The notes: generated by a model from the sequence alone, not told the origin. A stretch of DNA of 64,000 nucleotides from Cymbidium sinense (GCA_021442155.1 CM038218.1:56023277-56087276); one strand, 5' to 3'. Positions 35,557-46,860 are shown, counted from the stretch's first letter. A program made the numbers and translations.

Positions 35557-36321
35557 CTAGTTATTAGCAACAACATCTAAAAATTTATCATCCATGAGCC
35601 ACATATTTTGGAAGCGAAAAGGGATAGGGGAGGAGTATTTACTAGCAATATAAATCAAAGTGATAAGCAAGGGAGAATGGTCTAAAAAGGTTTTGCTTAA
35701 GTGCTCCACAGAAGTACTAGGGAGAAGATTAATCCACAAATGATTAAAGAGAACCCGATCAAGCCTTTGCCAGAGTTTATAATCATTCCAAGGGAATTGA
35801 GACCCACTAAAGCCAATATTGGTAAGATGACAATCAAGGATCATGTTATTAAAATCTTCCATAGAAAATAAGTTTGGAGCATTACCACCAACCCGTTTAG
35901 AGGAAGAAGAGATAGTATTAAAATCCCCACCCACAAACCAAGGAGCATCAAGAGAAGAAGAAAAACTAATAAGATCCTCCCAAAGAAGCTATCTGCTATT
36001 TCTATTACTTGAAGCATAAACAAATGAACCAAAACAACACCAATTATCATAAGTAATCATAACATTCACAACTTGGGATAAATCATCTAAAATCTACAGA
36101 ACATAGGGACTATTCCAAAAAATCCAAATTTTATTGCTCAAGTTAGCAAAGAAATTACCAAAACCAATCATTCTAGTAATAAAAGAAATGTTAGAAGGAA
36201 TAATTAAGGGTTCCAATATAGCCAAAAATGAGATGTTATGAGAATGAACTAAATTTCTAATTCTATTTCTGATAGAGAGGATACCAATCCCTCTCACATT
36301 CTAAATTAAGAATGAAACCAT
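35557..36321 (-). pseudogene. LINE 3 ORF2 start and apurinic-type endonuclease
   Basis: ORF2 would start at the ATG at 36,319-36,321 (MVSFLI). The next codon is TAG (36,301-36,303) where the family has the Trp of the WNVRG motif, so it is a G-to-A nonsense change. Endonuclease motifs then follow: RNLVHSHNISFLAILEP with the catalytic Glu (36,094-36,297), GGDFNTISSSSKRVGG and FPWNDYKLWQRLDRVL (35,557-35,934), and the C-terminal LDHSPLLI with Asp and His kept. A frameshift lies between the two halves (35,934-36,094). The domain nicks target DNA in active relatives. Confidence 0.8.
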
Positions 36322-37831
36322 TTATTTTTGGGCAGAAGAGCCAGATCTAGTAACTCTATCAAAGTTAAGAAATTTAGTTTTAGGAGTTTTATTTTTCTTT
36401 CTAAAAACCATTTGGAATTTATTAGTCATATCCACAACATCACCATCCAATAGAGATTGTTCAGGATATGTTTGGAATAAGGTTGCACATTTAAAAGAAC
36501 ATTGCATGATGCTTCACCTTCTTCCAAATCATTATTATGTTGAAGTATCGGATTAGAAATGAGTTCAACATTAGATGAAGAAGTAGTAGAAGGATTAGAA
36601 CCATTTAAAGCCCAAGTGCCCAAATCATGATTATAAACTTTATCATTAGTTTGCTCACCATTCAAACCCTCATCAAGGATCACATTTTCTTCAATTAAAG
36701 GTGGCAAAGAAGCAGGAATGGAATCATTTGAGATAGAATCATCATCCATAGGTTTTAAAAATATATTATTGTCCATATTATTACCAATATAAGTGAGATT
36801 CAAATGTACAGGCCCATTGCAAGGTAATGCATCCTTATTAACATGACTAACATCCAAAAGCTGATTAGGCTTAAGACCACAGCATTGTCCAAAGGAGTAG
36901 TGGGAGGATCAAAGCAATGACCCTTGACTTCGGGTAAGGAGTTATCCATTGGAACAACTTTCTGTAGTTTAACCGAGGGCACCTTAAGATTGGGATACAA
37001 TTTTTTAAGAATGGGTTTGGGTTTCTTAAGGTGAGGATGAACCATAAAGCAATTTGAAACTCCATGATCATGAATTTTGTAATGGGAGCAAAAAATAGGA
37101 AAATTCTCAAAATCCACTTTTTGCAAATATCCATATTTCTCTGAACCTAGCAAAATTTCCTTTGGAAACTTTTTAGTTATATCCAACTAGACTAGAATCC
37201 AAGCAACAGATGGCTGGGTATTCGAAGCAGTTGCTTGATTAACTTGAAGAGGATGACCGAACAGTGCACCGATAGCAAGAAGAAACTCATGATTAATGAA
37301 ATGGACACACAAATTAGAAAGAGAGATCCAAACCAAAATGATAGAGATTCCTCCTTAATATCAAAATGAGGCATCTATTTCAATAATCACATCTAACAAT
37401 TGAAAACAAAGTACGAGCATCGCAAAAAAACTCGAGAATATTCTAAGTCATTTGAAAGCTGAATCAAGACATGACGATAATCGATAAATATGATAGAAAA
37501 AATACCAGAGAGTTTCAAGCTATGAAAAAATGATCGAATATTTGCCAAAGTAGGATGACGCAAAGCAAATTTACCCACCAACATGAATTCAAAGGGTTTC
37601 ACAAGCCTTTCCACAATTGAATCAGAACACATTATCGCGGGTACAGCCTAGAAGGAGGTAGAGATAAGCTCGAAAGACTCACCAGCATAATTAGCCTTAC
37701 CAGCAAGAACATCCTTGAAAGACTTCAAAGCTAGGGATGGATTTAATCTAGAGACCCCCAAGGAGTTAGAAATATTAACGGGAGCAGCCAAAATCTCAGG
37801 ATTTCTCCGGGGAAGCAGAAATCGACGCCAT
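36322..37831 (-). pseudogene. LINE 3 ORF1 (DUF4283 and zinc knuckle), broken
   Basis: Start ATG at 37,829-37,831 (MASISASPEKS, then a stop within a few codons). The DUF4283-like region is at 37,393-37,632 (FMLVGKFALRHPTLANIRSF, IDYRHVLIQLSNDLEYSR). A zinc-knuckle-like FCSHYKIHDHGVSNCFMVHP lies near 37,030-37,100, with Tyr where a second Cys is usual. An acidic Ser/Asn-rich tail (36,426-36,857) is followed by a last piece ending RVTRSGSSAQK and TAA at 36,322-36,324. Several frameshifts. ORF1 is the RNA-binding, gag-like protein of plant LINEs. Its stop directly abuts the ORF2 ATG. Confidence 0.75.
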
Positions 37832-37921
37832 GATCAACAGCAGCACATGATAGGAGAAGTCAAAAGCCAAGAAAAGTTGACGAGAAGGAATCACCAGCCA
37901 AAAAGTCTAAGAAAAGCCTTA
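37832..37921 (-). promoter_or_regulatory. LINE 3 5'UTR / element start
   Basis: About 90 bp between the ORF1 ATG and the point (near 37,921) where telomere-type DNA resumes. No promoter box can be named. The presence of the ORF1 start suggests the copy is close to full length at its 5' end. Confidence 0.4.
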
Positions 37922-38707
37922 ATTTTAGAGTTTATATTTAGGTTTAAGTTTAGATTGAATTTATTTTTTTTGGTTATTATTGAATTTAGTTTTATATGTT
38001 TACGATTTAGAGTTTAGGTTTTAGTTAGTTTAGTTTAGAGTTTAGTTGGGATTAGGTTTTTTTAGGTTTAGGTTTTGTAGTTAGGTTTAGGTTTTTTAAT
38101 TAGTTAGGTTTTATTTAGTTATTAGTTAATTAGTTTAGTTAGTTTATTTTAGTTTAGTTTATTAGTTAGTTTAGTTTATTGGTTTTAGGTTTAGGGTTTA
38201 GGGTTTAGGTTTAAGTTTAATTAGTTTATTTAGTTTAGGTTTTATTAGTTTAGTTTAGTTTTATTAGTTTTAGTTTAGGTTTAGGTTAGTTTGGTTTTTT
38301 TATAGTTTAGTTTTAGTTTAGTTAGTTTAATGATTTATGTTCAAGTTTAGGTTTAGGGTTTAGTTTTATTAGGGTTTAGGGTTTATGGTTTTATTATTTA
38401 GTTCATTAGGTTTTATTTTATTATTAGTTTAGTTCTTTTAGTGGTTTAGGTTTAGGTTTAGTTTAGGGTTTTAGTGTTTAGGGATTAGTTAGTTACATTA
38501 GTTTAGTTTAGTTTATTTTAGTAAGGTTTAGGGTTTAGGTTTATTATTTGTTTAGTTTATTAGGGTTTAGGGTATAGGGTTTTAGGGTTTAGGGTTTAGG
38601 GTTTAGGGTTTAGGTTTTAGAGTTTAGGGTTTTAGGGTTTAGGGTTTAGGGTTGTCAATTTAGGGTTATAGGTTTAGGGTTTATGGTTTAGGGTTTAGGT
38701 TTCAGGG
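37922..38707 (+). repeat. Telomere-derived array 7a, TTAG/TTTAG-rich
   Basis: Same type as 18,418-24,050. From 38,310 it is collinear with 23,590-24,270. Contains dense TTTAGGG at 38,560-38,700. No gene is visible. Confidence 0.85.
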
Positions 38708-41700
38708 TTTTTTTTAATTAAGTAAATTAGTAGGTTTAGGTTTATTTAGTTTATTTTTTTATTTATTTGAGTTTATTTTATTTTTTTATTTTTATTTAGG
38801 TTTATTTTTATTTTTATTAAGTTTCATTATTTATTTTAGGTTTATTTATTTTAGTTTATGTTTTTTATTTTAGTTTAATTTTTAGATTTGGGTTTTTTTA
38901 GTTGAGTTTTATTTTTATTTTATTTTTTAGGATTAGGTTTTATTTTTTATTTTTAGGTTTAGGTTTAGGTTTAGGTTTTATTTTATTTTTTAAATTTAGG
39001 TTTTAGGTTTTTTATTTTAGGATTATTTTTAGGTTTTGTTTTTAGTTTAGGTTTAGGTTTACTTTTAGTTTATTTTATTTTATTTAGTGTAGGTTTAGGT
39101 TTAGTCTAATTTAGGTTTATGTTTAGGTTTTATTTAATTTAGTTTAGTTTATTTTAATTTAGGTTTAGGTTTATTTTATTTTGTTTATTTTATTTTTATT
39201 TTAGGTTTGGGTTTTTTTTAGGGTTTAGGTTTTATTATTTATTTATTTATAGGTTTTACTTTTAGGTTTATTTTTAAGTTTATTTTTAGGTTTAGGTTTT
39301 CATTTATTTTTTATTTTATTTGATTTTAAGTTTATTTTATTTTAAATTTTTTTATTTAGGTTTTTTATTCTTAGGCTTATTTTATTTTTTAGTTTAGTTT
39401 AGGTATTTATTTAATTTATTTTAGTTTATTTTTATTTTTTATATTATTTTATTTTAAGGTTTAGGTTCAGGTTTTAGTTTACATTTTTAATTTATGTTAT
39501 TTTTTTATTTTATTAAGGTTTAGGTTAATTTATTTATTTTTTAGGCTTTATTTAGTTTAGGTTTAGGTTTAGGTTTTTAGGTTTTTACGGTTTAGGGTTT
39601 AGGGTTTAGGGTTTAGGGTTTAGGATTTTTAATTTAGGGTTTTAGGGTTTAGGATTTAGGGTTAGGGTTTAGGCTTTAAGGTTTAGGGTTTTTAGGGTTT
39701 TTATGGTTTAGGGTTTAGGGTTAGTTTAGGGTTTAAGATTTAGGGTTTGAGGGTTTAGGTTATAGGGTTTTATTTAATTTAATAGTTTAGGTTAATTAGG
39801 GTTTAGGTTTAGTTAGTTTAGGTTTAGTTTAGGCTTTAGTTTAGTTTTAGGTTTATCATTTAGGGTTTAGGGTTAGTTTATGTTTTAGGGTTTAGTGTTT
39901 TAGGGTTTAGGGTTTAGGGTTTAGGGTTTAAATTTTACGGTTTAGGGTTTAGGGTTTTTTAGGGTTCAGGGTCTATGGTTTAGGATTTTGGGTTTAGGGT
40001 TATAGGTTTAGGGTTTAGGGTTTATAATTAGTTTTAGGGTTTAGGGTTTATAAGTTTTTTTAAAAATTAAGTAAACTAGAAGGTCTAGGTTTATTTAGTT
40101 TATTTTTTATTTATTTTAGTTTATTTTATTTTTGCTTTCTGTTTCGATCTATCTTTTATTTTTATTTAATTTATTTTATTTATTTTAGGTTTATTTATTT
40201 TAGTTTTGGTTTTTAATTTCAGTTTATTTTTTAGGATTAGGTTTAGGCTTATGTTTATTTTTTAGTTTATTTTTATTTTAATTTTAATTTTTAGGTTTAG
40301 GTTTTTTTTATGTTTAGGTTGAGGTTTTTTTATTTTTTTTTTTTAGGTTTAGGTTTTAAGTTTTTATTTTAGGTTTTATTTTTTAGTTTAGGTTTAAGTT
40401 TATTTTTAGTTTATTTTGTTTTATTTAGTTTCGAATTTTAGCTTTAATTTATTTTAGGTTTAGGATTAGGATTTATTTATTTTAGTTTAGTTTATTTAGT
40501 TTAGGTTTATGTTTATTTTTTTTTGTTTGAGGTTTAGGTTTTTTAAGTTTACGGTTTATGTTTTATTTTTTATTTATTTTAGGTTTTATTTTTAAGTTTA
40601 GGATTTTATTTAGTTTTAATTTTATTTTATTTGAAGTTTAATTTATTTTAATTTTACGTTTAGTTTTTATTTTATTTAGGTTTTTATTTTTTGGTTTATT
40701 TTATTTTTTAATTTAGTTTAGGTTTTTATTTATTTAATTTTAGTTTAGTTTATATTCATTATTTTATATTATTTTACATTTAGGTTTTGGATTTAGTTTA
40801 AGGTTTTATTTTATTTTATTTTTTATTTTACTTAGGTTTAGGTTTTTTATTTATTTTATTTTTAGGTTTTATTTAGTTTAGGTTTAGCTTTTAAATTTTT
40901 ATGGTTTAGGGTTTAGTGTTTAGGGTTTAGGGTTTGGGGTTGTAGGTTTTAGGGTTTAGGGTTTTGGGTTTAAGGTTTTGGGTTTTGGGTTTTAGAGTTT
41001 AGGGTTTAGGGTTTAGGGTTGTAGGTTTAGTGTTCAAGGTTAAGGGGTTAAGGTTAGTTTTAGATTTTATTTTATTTTATTATTTTTCTTTTTTTAAAAT
41101 TAAGTAAACTAGTAGGTTTAGGTTCATTTAGTAAATTTTTTATTTATTTTGGTTTAATTTATTTTTTATTTTTATTTAGGTTTATTTTTATTTTTATTTA
41201 GTTTAGTTTATTTATTTTAGGTTTACTAATTTTATTTTAGGATTTTCATTTTATTTTATTTTTTACATTTAGGTTTAGATTTAGGGTTTAGGTTTTGTTT
41301 ATTTCAAGTTTAGGTTTAAGTTCTATTTATTTTAGTTTAGGTTTAAGTTCTATTTATTTTAGTTTCATTTTGGTTTAGGTTTATTTTATTTTTATTTTAG
41401 GTTTTGGTTCTTTTTTTGTTTTTTAGTATAGGGTTTAGTTTTTATTTTATTTGATTTCAAGTTAATTTTATTTTTATTTTATTAGTTAAGGTTTTTACTT
41501 AAATTATTTTAGTTTAGTTTTTATTTTTTATTTAATTTTCTTTTTAGGTTTAGGTTTATGTTTAGGTTTAGGTTTATGTCTAGTTTAGGTTTTTATTTCA
41601 TTTTATTATTTTATTTTATTTTGGTTCAGGTTTATTATATATTTTATTTTAACATTTTATTTAGTTTAGGTTTAGCTTTTTAGCAATTTAGGGTTTAGGG

Positions 41701-41937
41701 TTTTGGGTTTAGGCTTTGGGGTTTAGGGTTTAGGGTTTAAGTTTTAGGGTTTAGGTTTTAGCTTTTAGGGTTTTAGGATTTAGGGTTTAGGGTTTAGGTT
41801 TTAGCATTTTGGGTTTTAGGGTTTAGGGTTTAGGGTTTAGGATTTAAGGTTTTTATAGTTTAGGGTTTAGGGTTGAGGGTTTAGGTTTTAAGTCTATGAT
41901 TTAGGTTTTAGTTTAGGGTTTATGGTTTTTTGTTTTT
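38708..41937 (+). repeat. Telomere-derived higher-order repeat, three units (copy of the 11.9-14.9 kb set)
   Basis: Boundary motifs at about 38,708, 40,055 and 41,085 give units of about 1.35, 1.03 and 0.85 kb, in the same order and similar proportions to 11,853-14,904 (1.22, 1.00, 0.83). Each has the GGTTTTATTTAGTTTAGG marker (39,544, 40,863, 41,650) before its TTTAGGG block. As at 14,904, the third unit ends at a GR-RBP tail. Shared irregular words such as TTTTACATTTAGGTTTAG in the third units (14,258 / 41,260) support true homology. Confidence 0.75.
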
Positions 41938-41967
41938 TCATTAGAGAACAAATTCAGATTCAACATG
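41938..41967 (-). pseudogene. GR-RBP tail scrap D
   Basis: About 30 bp matching the start of the tail (TTAGAGAACAAATTCAGATT then CAACAT) after a T-rich junction, then immediately telomere-type sequence. Same left flank (GTTGAGGGTTTAGGTTTTAA) as other copies. Confidence 0.65.
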
Positions 41968-42562
41968 CTTTGGTTTATGGTTTTTTGTTTTTTTAGGGTT
42001 TAGGGTTTATGGTTTTTGGTTTTAGTTTAGGGCTTATTTTTTTAATTTTTTATTTTTTTTAAATTAAGTAAACTGGTAGGTTTAGGTTTACTTAGTTTAT
42101 TTATTTTAGATTTTTTTTATTTTGATTTAAGTTTTAAGTTTAGTTTAGGTTTTCATTTATTTTATTTGATTTTAGCCTTTTTTTATTTTAATTTTAGGTT
42201 TATTTTTTAAGTTTAGGTTTAGATTTAGGTTTAGGTTTTTCTTTAGGTTTTTTTTTAATTTAATTTAATTTATTTTATTTAGGTTTAAGTATTTTATTTA
42301 TTTTATTTTCAGGTTTTATTTAGTATAGGTTTAAGATTTTAGGTTTTTAGGGTTTACGGTTTAGGTTTTAGGGTTTAGGATTTTAGGGTTTAGGGTTTAA
42401 GGTTAGGGTTTAGGGTTTAGGGTTTAGGATTTAGAGTTTAGGGTTTAGGTTTGTAGGCTTTAGGCTTTAGGGTTTATAGGGTTTAGGGTTTAGGGTTTAG
42501 GGTTCAGGGTTTAGGTTTTGGGTTTAGGGTTCAGGTTTTAGTTTAGGATTTAGGGTTTTGGA
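41968..42562 (+). repeat. Last telomere-derived block
   Basis: A short unit with its boundary motif at 42,047-42,100, a brief TTTTA domain, the marker near 42,310, and TTTAGGG to 42,562. This is the right edge of the telomere-derived DNA in the window. Confidence 0.8.
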
Positions 42563-42632
42563 TTTTTTTTAATAGAGAATAAATTTAGATTCAACATTTC
42601 TTCTTTTCGATTTCATCAACCAAGTAACAAAC
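42563..42632 (-). pseudogene. GR-RBP tail scrap E
   Basis: Poly-T at 42,567-42,574, then TTTAGATTCAACATTTCTTC and CATCAACCAAGTAACA, the first about 65 bp of the GR-RBP 3'UTR. It breaks at about 42,632 into unrelated AT-rich sequence and so marks the right edge of the array. Confidence 0.7.
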
Positions 42633-45239
42633 TAGAAAAGTGAGGTAATCAAATGACCTCCTTGGGGCTAGCTAAAGCCTTGTGTTCCCGGGATGTCAAG
42701 ACTATATACCCATTACCATTCAATCTTATATAAATCAACACATGAATAGAGGAAAGATAACTCAACATTGATACACTTAAGCTATAAACACGTGCATTTC
42801 TTATGTATTTATAACTAGCATCATAACGCATATTATTATTCATTCATAAGCTTTTGAAAAATACATTTGGATTTAATAGTGATAATAGCCATGCATATAT
42901 TAAATTAAATCAACATATGCAAGCTTACATAAAGGAAATCCATTTTATTTTACTTGATTTTGAAAAGATGGATGGATGAATTCAAATGACATACCAAATT
43001 TAACATGATTGGAAAGAAGACAATCAAATATAAGCATGTGATTCATTGAACCAAACAAGTTCTTAAGGACAATCAAATCAAATAAAATTATTTAAAGCAA
43101 ACTAAGCATCTTTATTAATTAAGTTTTGGATTTGATTTGATTTAAAGAGGAGAAGAGAAATCATCACTTGCTGTTTTAAACCCATTTCCACATTACTCAT
43201 TTGATTTTATTTAAGAAAATGTAATTAAGTTAATTTTATGGGTTAATTAAGTTGAACCCTTAATTAGATTAATTAATTACCCTTACTAATGTCCCCTTAA
43301 AGTAATTAACTAAATAATTATGAGCCAACATGGTATACATGGTAAATAAACTTGCAATGATCATTGAAAATAAAAGGGGCCTTAAGCAATTAGCTCATGA
43401 TTAATAGTTAATTAGATTAAGGAACTTAATTAATTGCTCATATGGTTTTCTCACACATGTGGACTAATAATAATTTCATTAAACTCAAGTTATTAAACAC
43501 CTAAAGATCTACCCCATGATTTAATTAATTAATGGCTGATGTGATTATGATTTCAATTTGATTAAGTGATTTAATTAATTAGTTAAATCTTAATTAATTT
43601 CATTTCCAACCCTATTCCTTAGTTCACTTATTGTTGAACAATGATTAATAAACTTAATTAACTAATTTGTTACTGTTCATGGGATTAATTAATCATTAAT
43701 TAACTTAAAAGAGTAGTTAAATTTTAATTAGTCAATTTTCTTAATTAAGTGAGTAATAATTCCCAAGAAAATCTTGGGAGGCAGACATCATCCCGTTAAA
43801 ATAACCAATAAAATTTGGGATTAATTGCTCAAGTAATTAAAATATAATTAAGATAATTAATTTTATAATTAAACTTTAATTACTATTCAAAATTAGTTAA
43901 GATCATTTTAAATTATTTCTCCTCTGAAATACCTTTAAAATGAGTATTTATTTGCATTTTTTTTTTTCTTTATGATTTTTTTATAATTTTTAGAAGTTTG
44001 GTCATTAAAATGATTAATTAAGCTAATTAAAGCTTAATCCGGTGGCACCACATGGTACGGCCGATACACTTTTCACGTGCGGGTTAGATACTTAAAACTT
44101 ATCCAACTCAACAACTATGTGGCGGCGACAGACACACTTTCTTAGATCCCACAGCTTAATATTATTAAATCAGATAAACCTAATAGATCTAATCATGATT
44201 GTTTATTTTGATTATGTGAAATGCGGTGCGTGATCTAACATCACTTGAGTGAGGGAGAATGGAGTTTGTCCACCATTGCTCACTTGATTCGAGCTTACCC
44301 GAGCTCGGGTCAACTCCAAAAGGATCCACACCTTCACGACATCAATTAGAGGGGATCAAACGGTCAAGATCACACAAGATGCAAGTTTTCTTCAGAAAGC
44401 TCAATCCCATTTTTGCCTAAGGATCAGTTATGGAAGCATACATCCTAAGAGCTCAAGACGTGGCTTGATTAAGGAAGCTTCATCAAGTGGAGGCAAAACC
44501 CTGTTGAGTAGTAATTGGTTCAATTCCTCAACGTTCACTTGGAAGGCCATGAACTAATGATTTGGAGCTCAACTTTGATCAAAGTCCCACCTCCGGTGCC
44601 CGGGAAGCTTGGGAGAAGATTTGTTCTTGCTCGATGAGTCCTAGGGAAGGTGCGTAAGGTGCGTGCAAAGTTAATTTAATTTTTATGGAGAAATGGGGAA
44701 GTTATGTCAGAAATGAGAGTGTCTTATTTTAGGACAAACATGAATGGCATTTTCTGATTGAGGAATGAGTTTGGGAGCTTAGGAAATGGCTCTAGTGGCT
44801 CATCTTGGGTAGCTAGGGCTCTAAGGAATGATTTTTGTGTGTGTTTGAGTTGAAATGAGGGGGTGTATACCCCTTCATCTTGATCGGATGGTGGGATCAG
44901 GTTTGGCTTCCAGTGGTCGTCCGACCATCTCAAGGAATTATGGGTGGCAAGGAGGAGGTGAATTGGCTCGGCTTGGTTGGTTGAAGGTGTGGAGGTGGCT
45001 TCCAAGAAAAAATCATGGGTGTCCTATGGGTTTTAAATCCTTCAATGGGGAGGGTGAGGTGATTTCACCACCCATGGGTCAACCACCTTGGGTCAGGTTG
45101 TGCAATGTCCTAAGTGCCTAGGTGGACCATTGGGAGAGTACCAAGTGGCCAAGAAATGATAATGACCACTTACATGGTTGATTTGTCTCATGTGATTCCC
45201 TTGACCCAAGGCTATAATGATCATTTGGCATTGGATTTG
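42633..45239. other. AT-rich non-coding stretch, possible retrotransposon LTR/leader
   Basis: 42,633-44,040 is rich in TTAATTAA words with no coding frame. At 44,120-44,136 TGGCGGCGACAGACACA, preceded by CAACTCAACA, could be a primer-binding site after an LTR end, but the match is weak. 44,140-45,240 holds two overlapping opposed open frames (44,724-45,005 and 44,855-45,121) with no motif I recognise; neither is called as a gene. Confidence 0.35.
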
Positions 45240-46860
45240 ATTTGGGTAGATTTGAAATGAGCCAAAAGTGTGTTAGCCAATTTTCAAGTCAATTGAGTTG
45301 ATTTGGTTGGGTTTGGCTCAATTTGACTAATTTAGGTCAAATTGGGTTAGGTTGGGTCAAGTTGACTAATTGGTCAAATTGGGTCAAACTAAGGGTTGGG
45401 TCAAGTTCATATGATCATTGGGATGTTTTGGTTCAATTGGTTTGGTTTAGTTTAGTTTCAATTTGATTTTGGCTCATTTGAATTCATTTGGGTCAAATGG
45501 GTTAAGTTGACCAATTTGACCAAACTGGCCAAATTAGGTTGGGTGTTGGTTTGGGTTTAGTTGACCAATTGAAGTTGATTGTAGGCTTTGGTTTCAATTA
45601 ATTTGGATTTGGTTTTTATTTAGGCCAACTTGAACCATTAGGTCATTTTAGGCTAAGTAGGTCAATTGGGTTCAATTGGAGCCAACGATAGCTTTTGTCA
45701 AGTTCAACAATCAATTTGGAATGAACTTGAGCCATTAGTTGCAATCAATTTGGTTTATATTTTGATTTGACCCAATTTGGTCTTTTAGGTCAATTTGGGT
45801 CAACTTGGGTCAAGAGGCCAATTGGATTTTGTTTGACTCAATTGAAGGTCAAGTCATATTCAAATATTTATTTTGATTTGGTATGAATCATTTGGTTCAA
45901 GAGATTTGGCATAGGTTACAATTTGGCTAGTTTGTATTCATATAGGTTAAGGGGTTGACTGGGTCAAATGACTAAGTTGACTTGGTTTGACCCAATTTTT
46001 GATAATTGATCAACATAGGGTGATCAACAATCATGATGGGAGGTTTTGATGGGCTTGGTTAAATCCAATTTTGGTAGGATTAGAATTTGGTATAAATAGG
46101 TCAAATTGGCCACTTTGGGTCAAGTGGACCAATTGGATTTAGTTGGCTTGATTTTAGGTTGAGTTTATATATGATTTGGGATTAATATATAAATTTGCAA
46201 TTGCAAATGGGTTTTGGTTCATTTGAACATTTCAAGTTAAAAGGGTTAAGTTGGGTTTGACTTGTGTTGATTTTGGTTTAGCTTGATGATTGTATATTTC
46301 ATTTGTATTTATGAATATGATTGAAGGTATGATTGATTCATGAGAAAATCAATTGAATTTTGGTTTTGAATGAAGAATCCAGGAGTTGGGTCATGTGGCT
46401 TAGGTTTGGATTTTTATTTGGTTAGATTTAGTTTTGAAGATTCAAATGTATATTTTATTTAAATTTGTGAAGATGATTGAAAATATGACTAAGTTGTGAG
46501 AAAATAAATTTAGTTTGACTTCATTTGGATTAAGATTTGGCTAAGTCCAAGGAATAGGTCATATGCCTTAAAAAAGGCTTTGATTCAATTTGATTTAGTT
46601 TGATTTAGTTTTGATCATTTGAATGTAGATTTGATTTATATTTTGGAAGATGATTGGCGATATAAATTTATTATGAGAAAATCAATTGATTTTTTATTGA
46701 TTTGGATTAAGATTTGGCTAAGTCCATGGGATAGGTCATATTGCTTAGGAAAGGTTTCAAATTTGGATTTGATCATGGGCTTCAATCAGTTGGTTTTGGA
46801 ATTTGGGTTTGGATTTGGATTTGAATCTGATGTTTGAATTGAACTTGAGGTTTGGTTTGA
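45240..46860. repeat. Degenerate GGTCAA/TTGGGTCAAATTG-rich repeat
   Basis: Words TTGGGTCAA, GGTCAAATTGG, AAGTTGACC and TTTGGTTTGA recur dozens of times at irregular short spacing, mostly with the GGTCA strand on +. Density is highest at 45,290-45,560 and 45,760-46,150, fading into TTGATTTGGATT-type sequence by 46,860. No coding frame is supported; the open frame 46,619-46,837 is low complexity. Confidence 0.65.

Larger units (their letters stand above)
30029..37921 (-). mobile_element. LINE 3, near full-length non-LTR retrotransposon (decayed)
   Basis: About 7.9 kb on minus, with the order expected of a plant LINE: short 5'UTR, ORF1 (start at 37,831), ORF2 with endonuclease, RT, zinc-binding region and RNase H, a long 3'UTR, and a poly(A) end at 30,029-30,036. 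Unlike LINEs 1 and 2 it keeps its own 3' end (GAAATTTTATTGCCACAAG next to the poly-T). Frameshifts and stops throughout plus changed catalytic residues make it inactive. It is a different subfamily from LINEs 1 and 2, but the 3'UTR and RNase H are recognisably related. Confidence 0.9.

Noticed and set aside
8537..42562. Intact present-day telomere
   Set aside because: Repeats are too degenerate, are interrupted by LINEs and retrocopies, and are followed by retrotransposons on the distal side.
44724..45121. Overlapping open frames on both strands (44,724-45,005 minus, 44,855-45,121 plus)
   Set aside because: Short, mutually antisense, no recognisable domain and no support for splicing or a promoter.
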